NCBI GenBank assembly: GCA_002189035.1
Contig: NEEC01000009.1
Location: forward strand, 3,348,001 to 3,412,000
DNA: 64,000 nt
Direction: 5' to 3'
Source: Utricularia gibba
Lineage: Eukaryota; Streptophyta; Magnoliopsida; Lamiales; Lentibulariaceae
In this document: positions 13,401 to 26,803 of the stretch, piece by piece
How positions within the stretch are numbered: the first letter of the stretch is position 1
How the letters are laid out: every line of letters starts with the position of its first letter
Notes under the pieces: generated by a model
The model's database searches: none
The model's input: the letters and a program-made list of their open reading frames with translations, nothing else
Told to the model about the DNA's origin: nothing
Position numbers and translations under genes: made by a program

Positions 13401-15067
13401 GTACTTCAGTCCCTTCATATGCATCTCTGTTCTTCAGAATTGCACAAACATGTAATTGCTCATATTATGCGAGTAGTGACAGTGTATCTTATCATAATTT
13501 TGGGGAAACTTGAAAAAATTTGCTGAAAAGTTTCTGTTTATCGTTTCAATAAGCATATGTATTTATTTATTCTCTGTTATATAAGCATTGTGTAAGAGGT
13601 TTGCTTTCCCAGTAAATGGTGAAGATGTGTTTGTAGAAGGAATTGACAAGCAAAATTTGGCAGGTAACTGTAATGTTTGGCACTCTGGAAAGGATTGCTC
13701 AAGCAGACCCTAGAGTTGCAGATATCATGCTCTTGGAAAATTATGCTGCATTTCAGAACAGGTATCTAATCTATACTTATCTCGTTGCCTGTATTTTTTA
13801 ACTGTTTTTCCTCAATTCTTTAAGTTTTTGGAATTCACAGTCTCTATGACCTTGCCAATGTGGTGCCCACTTTAGCAAACTTTTATCACCAAGCAAGCGA
13901 AGCTTATGAACAAGCCTGCACACGTTTTATCAGCACAATAATTTACAACGTAAGTTGCTCCTTGCTTAAAGGAACTTCACTATGTTTTCAAGCTAGCGCA
14001 TAATTTGTCAAGCTTGTGATTCAAAAATAAAAAATAAAAAAATTACGTGCTTCTAGACATTCGCTTGCTCAAAAACTGCAATTAATTTTAATGTTCAACA
14101 TATTCTTGCCTTTCCTGGAAAATAAAGGAAGATAAGTATGTACGCATTTTAGTCATTGGGTGTCAAGATTTATCTCTGCTCTCGTTAAAGCTAGTGTTCT
14201 CATGTCTGGAGGGGAAAAAAATAAAGAAAAGATACAAATCTGATTGGGAAAGAGAGGGATGTGACGTAATAAATAGTTTTGAATCATTGAATGCATTAGG
14301 CTGCCGTTAACTTTAGTTAACTCATTTTTATTCTGATGTCGGATCTGAGTAGCAGATTTTGTCCTCACGAACATTTCATGTGCAGCAATTCGAAAAGCTT
14401 TTCCAGTTCGCTAGAAAGATAGAGGATTTGATGTTCACAGTCTCACCAGAAGAGGTTAGTTTTGCAGTTCAAGTTCTGTTGATCAGAAAGCTAAACATGG
14501 CGTCTGGATGACGTGCTTGTTCAGCTTTGCTATAAATTTGCACTTGCCGCTTCAGTTTTTTATATCATGGCAAGTGATACTATCTACGTCTATGCACACA
14601 GATCCCCTTTCAGCTTGGTCTATCAAAAATGGATCTACGCAAGGTTGTCAAGTCGAGTCTATCAGTGGGGGTATGAGCCCTTTCGTATTCTTATTTTTTT
14701 CTCCTCTGGAGACATGGCGACTTGAACAATTTTCAATTTCATTTAGGTTGATAAGTCTATCAGTGCAATGTTTAAGAGATTGCAAAAGAATTTGACTTCT
14801 CAAGAACTTCTGCCGTCGTTATGGGACAAATGCAAGGTACTCGTATTCCCCAAATGTTTGTCATATGCGATAGGAGTGGTGAAAATCATTCTTCTGCTGC
14901 AAATTAGAATCACTGCTTCCGACATATTTTTCTCACCGTTTTCTGATCATTGACAGAAGGAGTTTCTAGACAAGTATGAAAGCTTTGCGCAGCTTGTCGC
15001 TAAAATCTACCCCACAGAGAGTATCATGGCTGTTTCAGAAATGAGAGATCTGCTAGCATCGATGTAG
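7460..15067 (+). CDS. SEC3A: Exocyst complex subunit SEC3
   Basis: Exocyst landmark subunit that tethers secretory vesicles to the plasma membrane, needed for polarised growth and cytokinesis. 25 coding exons: 7460-7634, 8016-8086, 8295-8375, 8490-8557, 8646-8748, 8855-9003, 9555-9672, 9784-9888, 10054-10155, 10267-10404, 10615-10743, 10830-10910, 10997-11071, 11537-11710, 11790-11928, 12019-12083, 12167-12337, 12809-12888, 13211-13292, 13664-13761, 13841-13949, 14386-14454, 14602-14670, 14747-14836, 14957-15067. They sum to 2652 nt, 883 residues, close to Arabidopsis SEC3A. The N-terminal lipid-binding PH-like region covers the first roughly 160 residues ([16 protein letters not shown] near its end). 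The coiled coil begins at [20 protein letters not shown], and the conserved core includes [36 protein letters not shown] and [20 protein letters not shown]. No frame breaks. Exon 1 joins exon 2 as CTA (Leu) across a GT-AG pair. Confidence 0.96.
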
Positions 15068-15456
15068 GGAGTGATTCCCAATCCTTTTCCACTTTGTAAA
15101 GCTGTTCCCTCGTTGCCCTTTTCATCCAATTGTGCGAGTACAGATAATTATGATGGCAGGCAGGAGCGTGGCCATGTATCAGGGATGCATGTTGAATGTT
15201 CAACACCTCTTCTTCATCATTCCATCCGTATAATCCACCAGCTGATACTGTTGGTATGGGCATTCAGGCAACAGATGCGCCTATTCTATCTCGACTCCCG
15301 ATATTTAACAAAAGAAAAAGGAAAATTTTTATGGTAAAAAATTGAAACTTTTTTTCAAGATGAAAAGCTGCACTTGCCCAACAACTCCGCAGAAACTGCG
15401 AGTTTTTTGTTTGATGATTAGCTTTGGAGGAAGAAGCGGTCTGCCGGTGATCGAAA
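15068..15456. other. Short intergenic stretch between SEC3 and PPR gene
   Basis: 389 bases hold the SEC3 3' UTR and presumably the PPR promoter. No other signal seen. Confidence 0.6.
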
Positions 15457-17205
15457 ATGATTATCGTGAAGTTGGTTGCGTTGCTGGAAAAATCCCTGAC
15501 TACTCGCCAAGCAAAGCAAGTCCACTGCCAGATGTTGGTTAATGCTTTGAAAAATCACGACCCTTGTTTGATTCGGCTGATTCTCAAGTCCGCTGTCGAC
15601 TATTCGGCGGGTGCTATTCGTTATGTTACCGAGATCCTGCGCCGTATGCGATACCCGGATGCATTCTCTACTTCTTGCACAATCCGGTATCTCTGTCAAC
15701 ATGGGCAGTTCCGGGAGGCTCTTCTACTGTATGCGCAAGCGCATCGGCTGGGTTCTACTCCCAACACTTATGCGCTGTCTTCTGTCCTCAAGGCTTGTGG
15801 TCGGATTCTGTGTAAAGTGGCGGGGTTGATGATTCATGGGCAAGTTAAAAAGTTCGGCTTTTCAAATGTTGTTTTTGTTCAGACCTCTCTTGTGGATTTC
15901 TACTCGAAGGTGGGAGACATGGAGATTGCCCGTAAGGTGTTCGATGAAATCCGTGACAAAAATGTGGTTACTTGGAACTCGATGCTAGCTGGTTATGTGA
16001 AGCATGGTGATTTGGCAATGGCACAATGCGTGTTTGATGAAATGCCAGAGAGAGATGTGGTATCTTGGAATTCCATGGTTTCAGGGTACGTGAGAGCGGA
16101 AGATATGGAACAGGCTTATGAATTGTTCCGCAGAATGCCTTGCCGGAACTCTGCTTCATGGAATGCCATGGTTGCCGGATATGTGGAGTGTGGAAAAATC
16201 GAGTTGGCTCGAAGCTTTTTCGATGCAATGCCAGAAAGAAACAGTGTTTCTTTCATTACAATGATATCAGGGTATTCAAAGTACGGCAATGTAGAATGCG
16301 CTAAAGAACTGTATGATGAAGTGGCTGAGAAAAATCTCCTCCTATGCAACTCCATGATATCCTGTTATGCGCGAAACAACTACGCAAAAGAGGCGCTGCA
16401 GTTGTTTGATGAGATGTTGAGGCCAAATGTTGGTATCCAACCTGATAAAATGACATTGGCAAGTGCTATTTCCGCATGCTCACAACTCGGAGACTGGAAG
16501 CATGGAGCTTGGATCGAGTCATACATGAACGAACTAGGAATTAGAATGGATGATCATTTGGCCACCTCTTTCATTGACATGTATGCCAAGTGTGGAAATA
16601 TTGATAAAGCCTATGAGCTGTTCAATAGATTGGGAAAGAGGGATTTAGTGTCCTACACTGCAATGATCCTAGGATGCGGTATGAACGGCAGAGCTGAGGA
16701 GTCAGTCAAGCTCTTCGACTCGATGTTGGATGAAAATATCACTCCGAACATGGTTACTTTTACAGGAATATTGACGTCTTATAGTCACGTTGGTTTAGTG
16801 GAGGAAGGACACCACTGCTTGTTGTCAATGAAAAGGAATGGTCTGGTTCCATCACCTGATCATTATGCGATCGTTGTGGATCTTTTGGGTCGGGCCGGTC
16901 GATTAGAAGAGGCACATGAGTTGATCAAGAGCATGCCAAAGGAGTGTGCTCCTCACGCTGGAGTTTGGGGTGCACTGCTTCTTGCTTGCAGCTTGCATAA
17001 CAATGTGGAGCTAGCAGAGGTAGCTGCTAAGCATTGCTTTGAGTTAGAACCAGAAAGCAGTGGCTACCATTCTCTTCTGGCTAGTACTTACGCCTCTGCT
17101 GGACGGTGGGATGATGCCAACAGAATGAGGAAAGCTGTTGAGGAAAAGGGTCTCAGTAAGAAGATCCCGGGATGCAGTTGGATGGTGGATAAAGAAAACC
17201 CCTGA
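15457..17205 (+). CDS. Pentatricopeptide repeat protein, PLS class, E subgroup
   Basis: RNA-binding PPR protein, expected in mitochondria or plastids, where PLS/E proteins act mostly in C-to-U RNA editing. Intronless, 582 residues, as usual for PLS PPR genes. Repeats run from about residue 95 to 500, with diagnostic pieces such as NVVTWNSMLAGYVKHGD, RDVVSWNSMVSGYV, LATSFIDMYAKCGNIDKAYE and NMVTFTGILTSYSHVGLVEE. The E region follows (HAGVWGALLLACSLHNNVEL ... YHSLLASTYASAGRWDD) and the protein stops soon after IPGCSWMV. There is no C-terminal DYW deaminase domain, so editing would need a DYW partner. The N-terminus MIIVKLVALLEKSLTTRQAK could be a weak organelle presequence; localisation cannot be fixed from sequence alone. 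No frame breaks. Confidence 0.93.
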   Translation: MIIVKLVALLEKSLTTRQAKQVHCQMLVNALKNHDPCLIRLILKSAVDYSAGAIRYVTEILRRMRYPDAFSTSCTIRYLCQHGQFREALLLYAQAHRLGSTPNTYALSSVLKACGRILCKVAGLMIHGQVKKFGFSNVVFVQTSLVDFYSKVGDMEIARKVFDEIRDKNVVTWNSMLAGYVKHGDLAMAQCVFDEMPERDVVSWNSMVSGYVRAEDMEQAYELFRRMPCRNSASWNAMVAGYVECGKIELARSFFDAMPERNSVSFITMISGYSKYGNVECAKELYDEVAEKNLLLCNSMISCYARNNYAKEALQLFDEMLRPNVGIQPDKMTLASAISACSQLGDWKHGAWIESYMNELGIRMDDHLATSFIDMYAKCGNIDKAYELFNRLGKRDLVSYTAMILGCGMNGRAEESVKLFDSMLDENITPNMVTFTGILTSYSHVGLVEEGHHCLLSMKRNGLVPSPDHYAIVVDLLGRAGRLEEAHELIKSMPKECAPHAGVWGALLLACSLHNNVELAEVAAKHCFELEPESSGYHSLLASTYASAGRWDDANRMRKAVEEKGLSKKIPGCSWMVDKENP

Positions 17206-18005
17206 AGTACGTGCGGCGTATAAAGAATTAAAGGTACGATACAGCAAGTGCAAGTAGTACCAAGCCATTTACCCACGGGTCATCCCGGACATTCCTGAAG
17301 GCTTGCGGAAACGGTTTCAGGTTCAATGAACGCTTGAGGCGGGGGGCCAAGCGCACGTGTGAATGGACGAAAGGAGGAGAGTAGAGCTGTTGTAGTGGTG
17401 GACATCTCAATCATGGATGCATTATTGTTAATTAAGTAGCAATATTTTAAGTGGAAGAGAGGTGTTGAAATTTGAACAGAACAAAAAGCTCGAGAGCCCA
17501 GATTTTGTCTGGCTCCTTGTAAAGCGTGGCTGGCGTTTGCTTTGCGAGCCTGTCTTTTGAATGGTCATTCACCGCACCGGAGCCGTTCGGTTGGGTTAGC
17601 GATGATGAGGCCACCGATCCCAAGGTTTTAATGGAAGATATGCTGACGTACTATTTACTACTGAGCGCAGCAGAGCACAGGGGAGCAGAGCACGTGCAAA
17701 AAAGAAGTCCAGAAATGGATGTGATGGCTGGCTCCCGGTGAATCTGGTTAGAGAGGAAGTTGTTGCTGTCGTGTGTTTTTTTCTTACCAAAACCGGGCGC
17801 CCGGCCGGCAAGAGCCGTGTGGGCGAGGGAGAGCCAACACAACAAATTGAGTTGGCCCTAGCCAGGCCAGGCTTGTATGGGCGAGCACATGTCCTCCTCC
17901 TCCATTCCCCGAAATGCCCTTCCTGCCCACTTATATATGTTTAATACAACACAAAGAATTTTTAAAACATTCTTTCTCATACATAATTCTCATTCCCGTT
18001 TGCAG
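17206..18005. other. Intergenic: PPR 3' flank and BKI1 promoter/leader
   Basis: No supported gene. Short ORFs near 17526-17741 and 17738-17944 have no family features. The BKI1 TATA box lies at 17932-17938. Confidence 0.55.
17932..17938 (+). promoter_or_regulatory. Probable TATA box of the BKI1 gene
   Basis: TATATAT about 70 bases upstream of the ATG at 18006. It implies a transcription start near 17965 and so excludes the longer in-frame start at 17877. Confidence 0.6.
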
Positions 18006-18956
18006 ATGAAGCCACCGGGCAGTGGACATATGGACAGAGAAGATGGGGATGGAGATGCAGATGAAGATGGAGCTGCAGCCGAAGCCGAAGCTGGGGCAGC
18101 GCAGGGGTTGAAGCACTACTCGCCTTCTCCCTCCTCCTCTTCTCCCGGACGCGAATTTTCCTTCATCATCTCCATGAACGCTCCCGAGAAAATCCCCGAT
18201 GAAGAGAGACCCAGTAGTCCCCTGGCCGTCGATTTGTCTCCCGCGGATGAGATCTTCTTCCACGGCCACTTGCTCCCACTTCACCTCCTTTCCCAACTCC
18301 CCGTCCACCGCGACAGCTTCAATCTTCCCATCCAGGGGATCGAATCTTCTTCCTCCTCGATAAGAGAGGATAAATGCAGCAGCGCGAATACCAGTTCCAG
18401 AAGGATTATCGACGACGAGAGAGGAGACAGAGGAAAGTCGAAATCTTTCTCCTTGCCCAGAGCGAGAAAAGTAGACTACTCTCAAGAAAGCAAGAAAAGA
18501 AGGCTCAGATTCGATGTCTTGAAATGGTATGCAGGCTATCTGAAGCCCTTCCTAGTTTCCTTCACCAACAAAGGAGGAGGAGGAGGAGGGAAATCAAGTT
18601 ATCCCCAATCCACGGCGCCGCCTCCACAGCCGCCGCCGCCGCCACAGCAGCCATTCTCTCTTTCTTCCGGCAATCTGAGATTGAAAAAGAAGGAGGTCAG
18701 AGGGCTGAGAGGCGAAGCGTCGGCGCCAGCGTCGATGAAAAGCTCGCCGTCCAACAGTGGGTATTTCGTTCCCAGCGGAAATTCAACTCCGATGGGTAAA
18801 AACGACAGCACTATGGAAGAGCTCCAGGCCGCCATTCAAGCCGCGATTGCGCACTGCAAAAAATCAATCGCGGAAGAGAAAAGCAATCATCAGTTGAATA
18901 CAAGCAGTATAGCAATAAAGCTTGGATTTTTTCGACGAAACTTGCCCATTTTGTGA
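18006..18956 (+). CDS. BKI1: BRI1 kinase inhibitor 1 (BKI1)-like membrane-associated kinase regulator
   Basis: Negative regulator of the brassinosteroid receptor BRI1, held at the plasma membrane and released on phosphorylation (known for Arabidopsis BKI1). Single exon, 316 residues from ATG 18006. An earlier in-frame ATG at 17877 lies upstream of the TATA box. Visible features: acidic N-terminus; REFSFIISM; the MAKR/BKI1 block ADEIFFHGHLLPLHLLSQLP; a basic membrane-binding region (ESKKRRLRFDVLKWYAGYLK); poly-Gly and poly-Pro tracts; and the C-terminal receptor-interacting motif MEELQAAIQAAIAHCKKSIA at about residues 273-292. That last motif separates BKI1 from most MAKR proteins. The tail after it is longer than I expect for the family. 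No frame breaks. Confidence 0.88.
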   Translation: MKPPGSGHMDREDGDGDADEDGAAAEAEAGAAQGLKHYSPSPSSSSPGREFSFIISMNAPEKIPDEERPSSPLAVDLSPADEIFFHGHLLPLHLLSQLPVHRDSFNLPIQGIESSSSSIREDKCSSANTSSRRIIDDERGDRGKSKSFSLPRARKVDYSQESKKRRLRFDVLKWYAGYLKPFLVSFTNKGGGGGGKSSYPQSTAPPPQPPPPPQQPFSLSSGNLRLKKKEVRGLRGEASAPASMKSSPSNSGYFVPSGNSTPMGKNDSTMEELQAAIQAAIAHCKKSIAEEKSNHQLNTSSIAIKLGFFRRNLPIL

Positions 18957-19473
18957 AGCAAATTTATATGCTGCCACACCCAGGAAGTGTATCCCCTTCC
19001 CATTTGTTGTCCCATTGGAAAATAAAATTTGTACGTAAAAGACCCACGCTCAGCAGCAGCAGCAGCAGCAGCAGGGTGGGTGCCTACGGCGAGTGGCACC
19101 CCTCCCCCTCCCTCTCCCTCCTTCAGGTTGCGTGTTTCTCAACCAAGGTCCATTTGATGGCGAAACAAGAGAAATAAAATAAAAGCAGAGTACGCAGGAG
19201 GGCGATTGACGAGTGACGTGTGGATTAAAAAACGACTATCGGATGCATCTGCGGTGAGTGGATGGTTTCGCATTCGTCGCCATCCACACCCAGGCAGGCA
19301 GGCATTCAATTCATTACATTATCAAGAGATCGTGAAGACTTAGTTGTCACGAAAGCGATGCTGCCAACCTCCCACTCATCTCACGCTTCTCTTGTCATCC
19401 TCTTCCAAACTACACACTCCTCTCTCTGTACACTAAAGAAACAGCGCTTTTCATGTACAAAAGTCAAGTGCTG
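18957..19473. other. Convergent intergenic stretch between BKI1 and NDR kinase
   Basis: 3' ends of two convergent genes. Contains (CAG)8 at 19051-19074; otherwise nothing seen. Confidence 0.6.
19051..19074. repeat. (CAG)8 trinucleotide repeat
   Basis: Eight perfect CAG units, about 95 bases past the BKI1 stop, probably in its 3' UTR. Confidence 0.9.
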
Positions 19474-21831
<2,358 letters not shown>

Positions 21832-23077
21832 TAAACGAAAATCGCTGGATTATAAAAACCCAGAACCAGTTTCCCTGCCCGGGTTGAAAATCAAGCGACG
21901 AGAGAATGAATGGGGCAACGAAGACGCGAGCGAGCGCTTTTATATGTTGTTTGTGGTTGCTGTGTTGGAGCCAGAACAGAATGCCGTTGTTATTGGGTGT
22001 AATCTGATGATTGAAACCCTGTGGGTTGAGGTTTTCCAAATCCCCGATTGATCAGATTTGCAGATTGCCTGAAGTAAAAGGCAAGAGACAACGACGGATA
22101 CTTCCTCCACCGGGAGAAAGAAATGACGCATCCACGGACTCGGCAATTTTTGCAACTATTTAATTAATTTATTTATTTAATGCAACAGGGGCTTCCTTTT
22201 GTTTCGCGCGTGGTACCAAATTCCAATCCATCCATACTTGGGGGCCTGTCCCACTCCCTGCTGCCTGCCACTGTACACTCCGTCCCAGTGCCCCGCCGAG
22301 GAGGAGTAAAGGTCCTTTCACTTTTGAGTGACCGAGCGATCGGAGAAGGAAAAACGACAAAAATGTAATGATTTTCCTTTTTTTATTTTTTCAAAATATT
22401 TGTTAAAAAAACAAAACCAGAATTTGCCTGCTTCCTCTCATTGGGTAGAGCTAAGCTACAGAGCTGCTGCGTAGGTCACTGCCCCCGCCGTTATTTTATT
22501 GTGGGCGGCTGGACTCTCCAGGTGTCAGCTCCGCGTCCTCCGGTGCCGACAATACACAAATATTCCCGCATCCAGCCGTCGATCACTGGTAAAACGTGTG
22601 CGGCCCGGATTGCTCCACTCTGCTTCTCGCTGAAGGCCAAAAAGTCACCATCTCCCCCATTCATCCCACCCCTGCTTGTGGACCCGCACCTCCATCATCT
22701 TGCAGATCTCTTCGCATTCAAAGCTCTTGAAGGTTAACACCTGGCGGAATCCCGGGAACAGCCCGGAAACTAGACGGAGATCTCTTAGCACTCTTCACGT
22801 TTTTTTCATTGTAATTTTTCCCTTGTATTTATGCTCTGTTTCCCATTGGGCTCGTTTTCTAAGTATATATTGGTAGCCTCCTGACTCCTTGCTTTGTTTA
22901 TGGGAAGTTGTGCTCTTGTTTTGATGAGAAGAAATTTTCTTTGTGAGTGTACTTTCTGATTTTATTCTATCGGTGTACTGTTGTGGGCTTGTCGGGGAAC
23001 TGGTAGCAGCGGCATCGACGGCTAAAAGCGTTGATCTTTGATTTGGATAGACGAATTTGGGTTTGTTCTTATCGGGA
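21832..23077. promoter_or_regulatory. Divergent promoter region between NDR kinase and ABF bZIP
   Basis: About 1.25 kb between two start codons facing away from each other. An ACGTG core (AACGTGTGCGG) near 22595 could serve ABRE/G-box binding. ABF genes are known ABA-responsive genes, but this site is not a full ABRE. No gene seen within. Confidence 0.4.
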
Positions 23078-24445
23078 ATGGGTGGCGATTTTAACTACAG
23101 AGGTCTTGTGACGGATGAAACAAGCGGCAACGTGAGGCCGCAAGGGTTTTTTCCCCTGTCGAGGCTATCGTCTGTGTATTCGTTGACTTTCCATGAATTT
23201 CAAAGTTCAGTTGTTGGGACCGGGAAGGATTTCGGGTCCATGAACATGGATGAGTTACTGAAGAACATCTGGAGTGCAGAAGATAATAGTAGTAATAATA
23301 ACGCAGGATCCACAAGCGGCCTTGGTGGTGAATATTTACAGAGACAGGGGTCACTGAAGCTCCCTCGAACGCTAAGCCACAAAACAGTGGATGAAGTTTG
23401 GAGGGATATCTTGAATGATCAAGGAGCAGGGATGAACAAGGATGCTAATTTGGGGATATGCAGCATGATGCAAATGGGGGCAGAGAGGCAACCAACTTTG
23501 GGAGAGACCACTCTTGAGGAGTTTCTATTGAAGGCTGGTGTCGTGATGGAGGAAACTCACAAGCCTGAACCATCTTCATCATCATTTGGTTTTTTCGGTA
23601 ACTCATCATCTCAGCCCATGAACAATTCAGGTGTGGGTTTTTTGTATCAGCAGCAACAGCAAGTTGGTTCTGACAATAGAAACTCATTGTGCTTGCAATC
23701 TACTACTCCGGGATTGCACTTGCAACATCAGCAGCAGCAGCAATCTGGTTTGGGTCATGGAGCCACGATTAGAGTTCCAAATAGTAGTAATCGATTAGGG
23801 GCGGTAGGCTTAGGAACTAACGGAGTGACGATTGCAGGCGGATCTCCTTTTGTTTCATCGAATGGGAATGGATTGACTAGGGGCACGGATGAAGCAGCAG
23901 CAGTTCCTTATCCCTTTGGCAGAGGCAGGAAAACTGCTGCTTTGGAGAAAGTGGTTGAGAGAAGGCAGAGAAGGATGATTAAGAACAGAGAATCTGCTGC
24001 TAGATCACGTGCTCGTAAGCAGGTAAGAACAGAAAGAATTACCCCCTTTCTGCACATCTTATTTTCCATTAGGAGTGCTTGACTTTGTGATCTCTCTAGG
24101 CGTACACGATGGAACTGGAAGCAGAAGTGGCCAAACTTAAGGAAGCAAATGACTTTTTGGTTAAGAAGCAGGTAGTTTGTCATTCCAGTATCCTTGATTA
24201 TAATTTATAGTTCTGGTCACTGACGATCATCTCATTTTGATGCTCTTCTAGGCTGAACTAAAGGAAATACATAGAAAGCAGGTAGCCAACGTCCAAATGA
24301 CTCAATATGTAAAAAGGTTGTTGAACCACACTACTTAAAGTTGGCATATTGTTGATGTATTCTTCAGGTTCTGGAAATGTTGAGCCAGAAACCCAAGAGT
24401 ATCAAGACACTGCGCTTGAGGCGCAGTCTGACGGGCGTATGGTAA
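23078..24445 (+). CDS. Group A bZIP transcription factor (ABF/AREB/ABI5 type)
   Basis: Nuclear bZIP that binds ABRE (ACGTG) sites in abscisic-acid signalling; SnRK2 kinases phosphorylate this family. Exons: 23078-24022, 24100-24171, 24252-24281, 24368-24445, summing to 1125 nt, 374 residues. Conserved blocks: C1 GSMNMDELLKNIWSAE, C2 LPRTLSHKTVDEVWRDI, C3 RQPTLGETTLEEFLLKAG. Gln- and Asn-rich linkers follow. The basic region is ERRQRRMIKNRESAARSRA and the leucine zipper continues with YTMELEAEVAKLKEANDFL. The tail ends LRRSLTGVW, the C4 region. Start chosen at ATG 23078; an upstream in-frame TTG is not a credible start. No frame breaks. Member (ABF2, ABF3 and so on) cannot be assigned. Confidence 0.93.
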
Positions 24446-25968
24446 TAATCATTAGCTTCATGGGCTGCGGTATATTTTAGACTCTGATAATTGTGTTCTC
24501 CAAAGAGGAATTGTGTTCCATATCTGCTTAAGGTGACTTGGACCTTCTATATTTGCTAGAATGTACGTTCTTGTAAACTGTCAAAATCGAATATAGTTGG
24601 TGAGATATCTGGATAAGACTGTGATGAGGAACAAGGCTTGGTGAAAAAAAGCAAACGCCGTTCATGTGAGAAAGACTTGCATGCATACGTACGTCTGTTG
24701 GAGTGCGGGAAAAATAAAGGGATGATGATATGATGCTTTCCTCTTGGCTACCGATGTATCTCTCTCTATCTGGTGAAACAGTGGAGGAGAAACCAAACCC
24801 CCCTTGATCTTGTTTGGTCAATTGTAGATGCGTGCTCTGCTCTGCTGTGCTGAGCTGAGCTGAGAAAGCAACGTGCTTTATAAAGAAAGTACAATTCTCT
24901 TGGTCGTGAGTTTCGGTGCCTCATCAGTTTTGTTTTAGGAAGAAAGATTTTCAGAAAGTGGTGTAGAGTTAAAGCAGCATATCCTGGGCGTGGTCTGAAG
25001 TCTGAACTCCCCACCCATATCATTATTGGTGCTAGTCATGAGTGGTTGAATCGTCAAGTGGCAACCCACGTGAGGAACGCAGAGAAGTGATTGGGAGCAT
25101 ATGAAGGACACCAGGCGGAGACCCTGCAAGGGACAAAAAGCCCCCTCCCTACCCATATCAGAGAAATAGAATACATCCTTTCAGCTCAGTAGTCATCCAC
25201 ATAATAAAGAAAGAAAGAAAAAATGAAGAGATTAGGCTGATGAGGAGCTACAGAAGCATCTCACAGTGTCTGTCAATCTGGTTTGAATGGAGGGATGGCG
25301 GGTTAGCGGGCTCGGGGGCTCAGTCCTTCACGTGGCCATCTCCGTTGTCCCAGTCAGGGATTGATTGAGCCAACCAGAACAGAAATTGTGCTGCCGAGGC
25401 TCAGCTCCTCTCGAATTTATGGTTTTGTTATGTTTCTCCTACTCATCGAACCAATGTGGTCTGTGCTTCCTTCCTACCGCCAAGAAGAAAACAGACAGAC
25501 ACCCGCAAGCTTACCAATGCGACTAAGGGAAGGATCTGATAACACACCACCAGTCTCGGAAGCAAGAAGCGTTCCCATCCATTATTTTATTGCCCTGGGA
25601 ACGCCGCATTTAATGGAGCAGATACATGAACGAACACAAAGGCTTAGGTGGGCAGCCGAGGGGCCTGCCAGCAAGCCCTGCAGGAATCGTACGTAATCAA
25701 CGCCTCGCACGGAGATTTGGGCTCTGATTGCTTGTTTCTTCGAACGAAGAGGAAATGTGTGTGTGTTCAACCATTGCGCACGCACTGTGTGTTCGGTTGG
25801 TACTCAACACGGCGCTATGGATAGGATACACTGATCAAACACTCGCACAAATATTTTATGACAACAGACGGAGTTCGTTTCCATCCTCACAGCAACGAAA
25901 TGGACTGAAAAAGCTAGTTATTGTTGATGTTTAACAATCTTTAATGGAACTAACCAACTTCCCCTGTC
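24446..25968. other. Convergent intergenic region between ABF and bHLH genes
   Basis: No supported gene. CACGTG at 25067-25072 and a CACGTGGC (ABRE-like) at 25329-25336 are present, but both sit downstream of the two flanking genes, so no target is evident. Confidence 0.5.
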
Positions 25969-26608
25969 TCAACTATGCCGTCCATTCATCCTCCAATGCG
26001 CTGACTCGGGCTGCTGCGGCGGCGCTGGAGAAGCAAGATCATGATGGAAGCGAGCTTCGGTTGCTGCTTCTATGGGAAAGAAGTTCCCGATCACGCCGCC
26101 ACCACCGCCTCTTTCTAAGGACTGAACCTGGTTCTTGAGAAACTTCACATAATGGATGGCTTCATCGAGCATGGAGGCGGTGTCCATCTTCGTCCCACCG
26201 GGGACCAGCCGCTGAAGGATCCGAATCCTCTCGCTGATTCTCTCCCGGCGGTGGCGCGCCGCCACGCTCTGTGGGTCGGTGGAGATCTTGACATTCCTCC
26301 TCTTGGGGGTTTTACAGATTCAGGGTCGATGTTAACAGGTTGCATAGCTGCGATTCTGAATATCATCTCTCGCATCGCCGCCATGGAGGAGCTCTTTTTC
26401 CCTGACAAATCGTTGCTAGTTTCATGGGGTGAGACGGGGAGTCCCCAGAGAGGCAGTTCGAAGAAAGATGATGATGTGAGTTGCCGAAATCTTGTTGGAT
26501 CACCGGAACAGGGGGCGAGAAATCAGGGATCTTGTCCATTTGCATCAGTAGCATCATATCCATCTGCTCTTCATCACTTGGTGCCGACTTGAAGAAGTCA
26601 ATATCCAT
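25969..26608 (-). CDS. HEC: HECATE-like bHLH transcription factor (subgroup VIIIb)
   Basis: Nuclear bHLH; HECATE proteins act in gynoecium, style and transmitting-tract development and in meristem timing. Apparently intronless. N-terminus [19 protein letters not shown] is HEC-like. A conserved block [20 protein letters not shown] precedes the bHLH ([20 protein letters not shown], then [20 protein letters not shown]), which matches HEC1/2 closely. Two one-base losses break the frame: one in about 26449-26480 (after GNSHHHLSS, before FFELPLWG) and one in the G5 run at 26305-26309 (KPP to KRRNVKIS). With two bases added, 642 nt gives 213 residues. The basic region keeps the H-E-R contacts (HRRER). 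A TATA box lies upstream at 26756-26769. The gene is probably intact, with the breaks being assembly errors, but a pseudogene is not excluded. Confidence 0.85.
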
Positions 26609-26755
26609 GGGAAAGAAAAGAAGCGAAAGCAGAGTGTACTAGGAGTTGAGTCAAAAGGAATGGGCAGGCAAGTAGCGTAGAGGAGAAAGAGGAAGAGAGG
26701 TCAAGGAGCAATAGTTGAGGAGCTGCTGCACACCAACAACCCTACCCCCGTAGCA

Positions 26756-26769
26756 ATATATATATATAC
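26756..26769 (-). promoter_or_regulatory. Probable TATA box of the HECATE-like bHLH gene
   Basis: Alternating AT run about 150 bases upstream of the minus-strand ATG at 26608; a start of transcription near 26730 would give a leader of about 120 bases. Confidence 0.5.
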
Positions 26770-26777
26770 AAGAAAAA

Positions 26778-26803
26778 GGGCGAGGGCGAGGGCGAGGGCG
26801 AGC
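26778..26803. repeat. (GAGGGC)n short tandem repeat
   Basis: About four GGGCGA units directly beside the TATA box of the bHLH gene. Repeat length variation here would shift promoter spacing; effect unknown. Confidence 0.85.

Noticed and set aside
17526..17741. 71-codon ORF downstream of the PPR gene
   Set aside because: No family features, no splice partners, low complexity; most likely chance.
25329..25336. CACGTGGC as an ABRE controlling the ABF gene
   Set aside because: It lies about 900 bases past the ABF stop and downstream of the convergent bHLH gene; no target promoter is in place.
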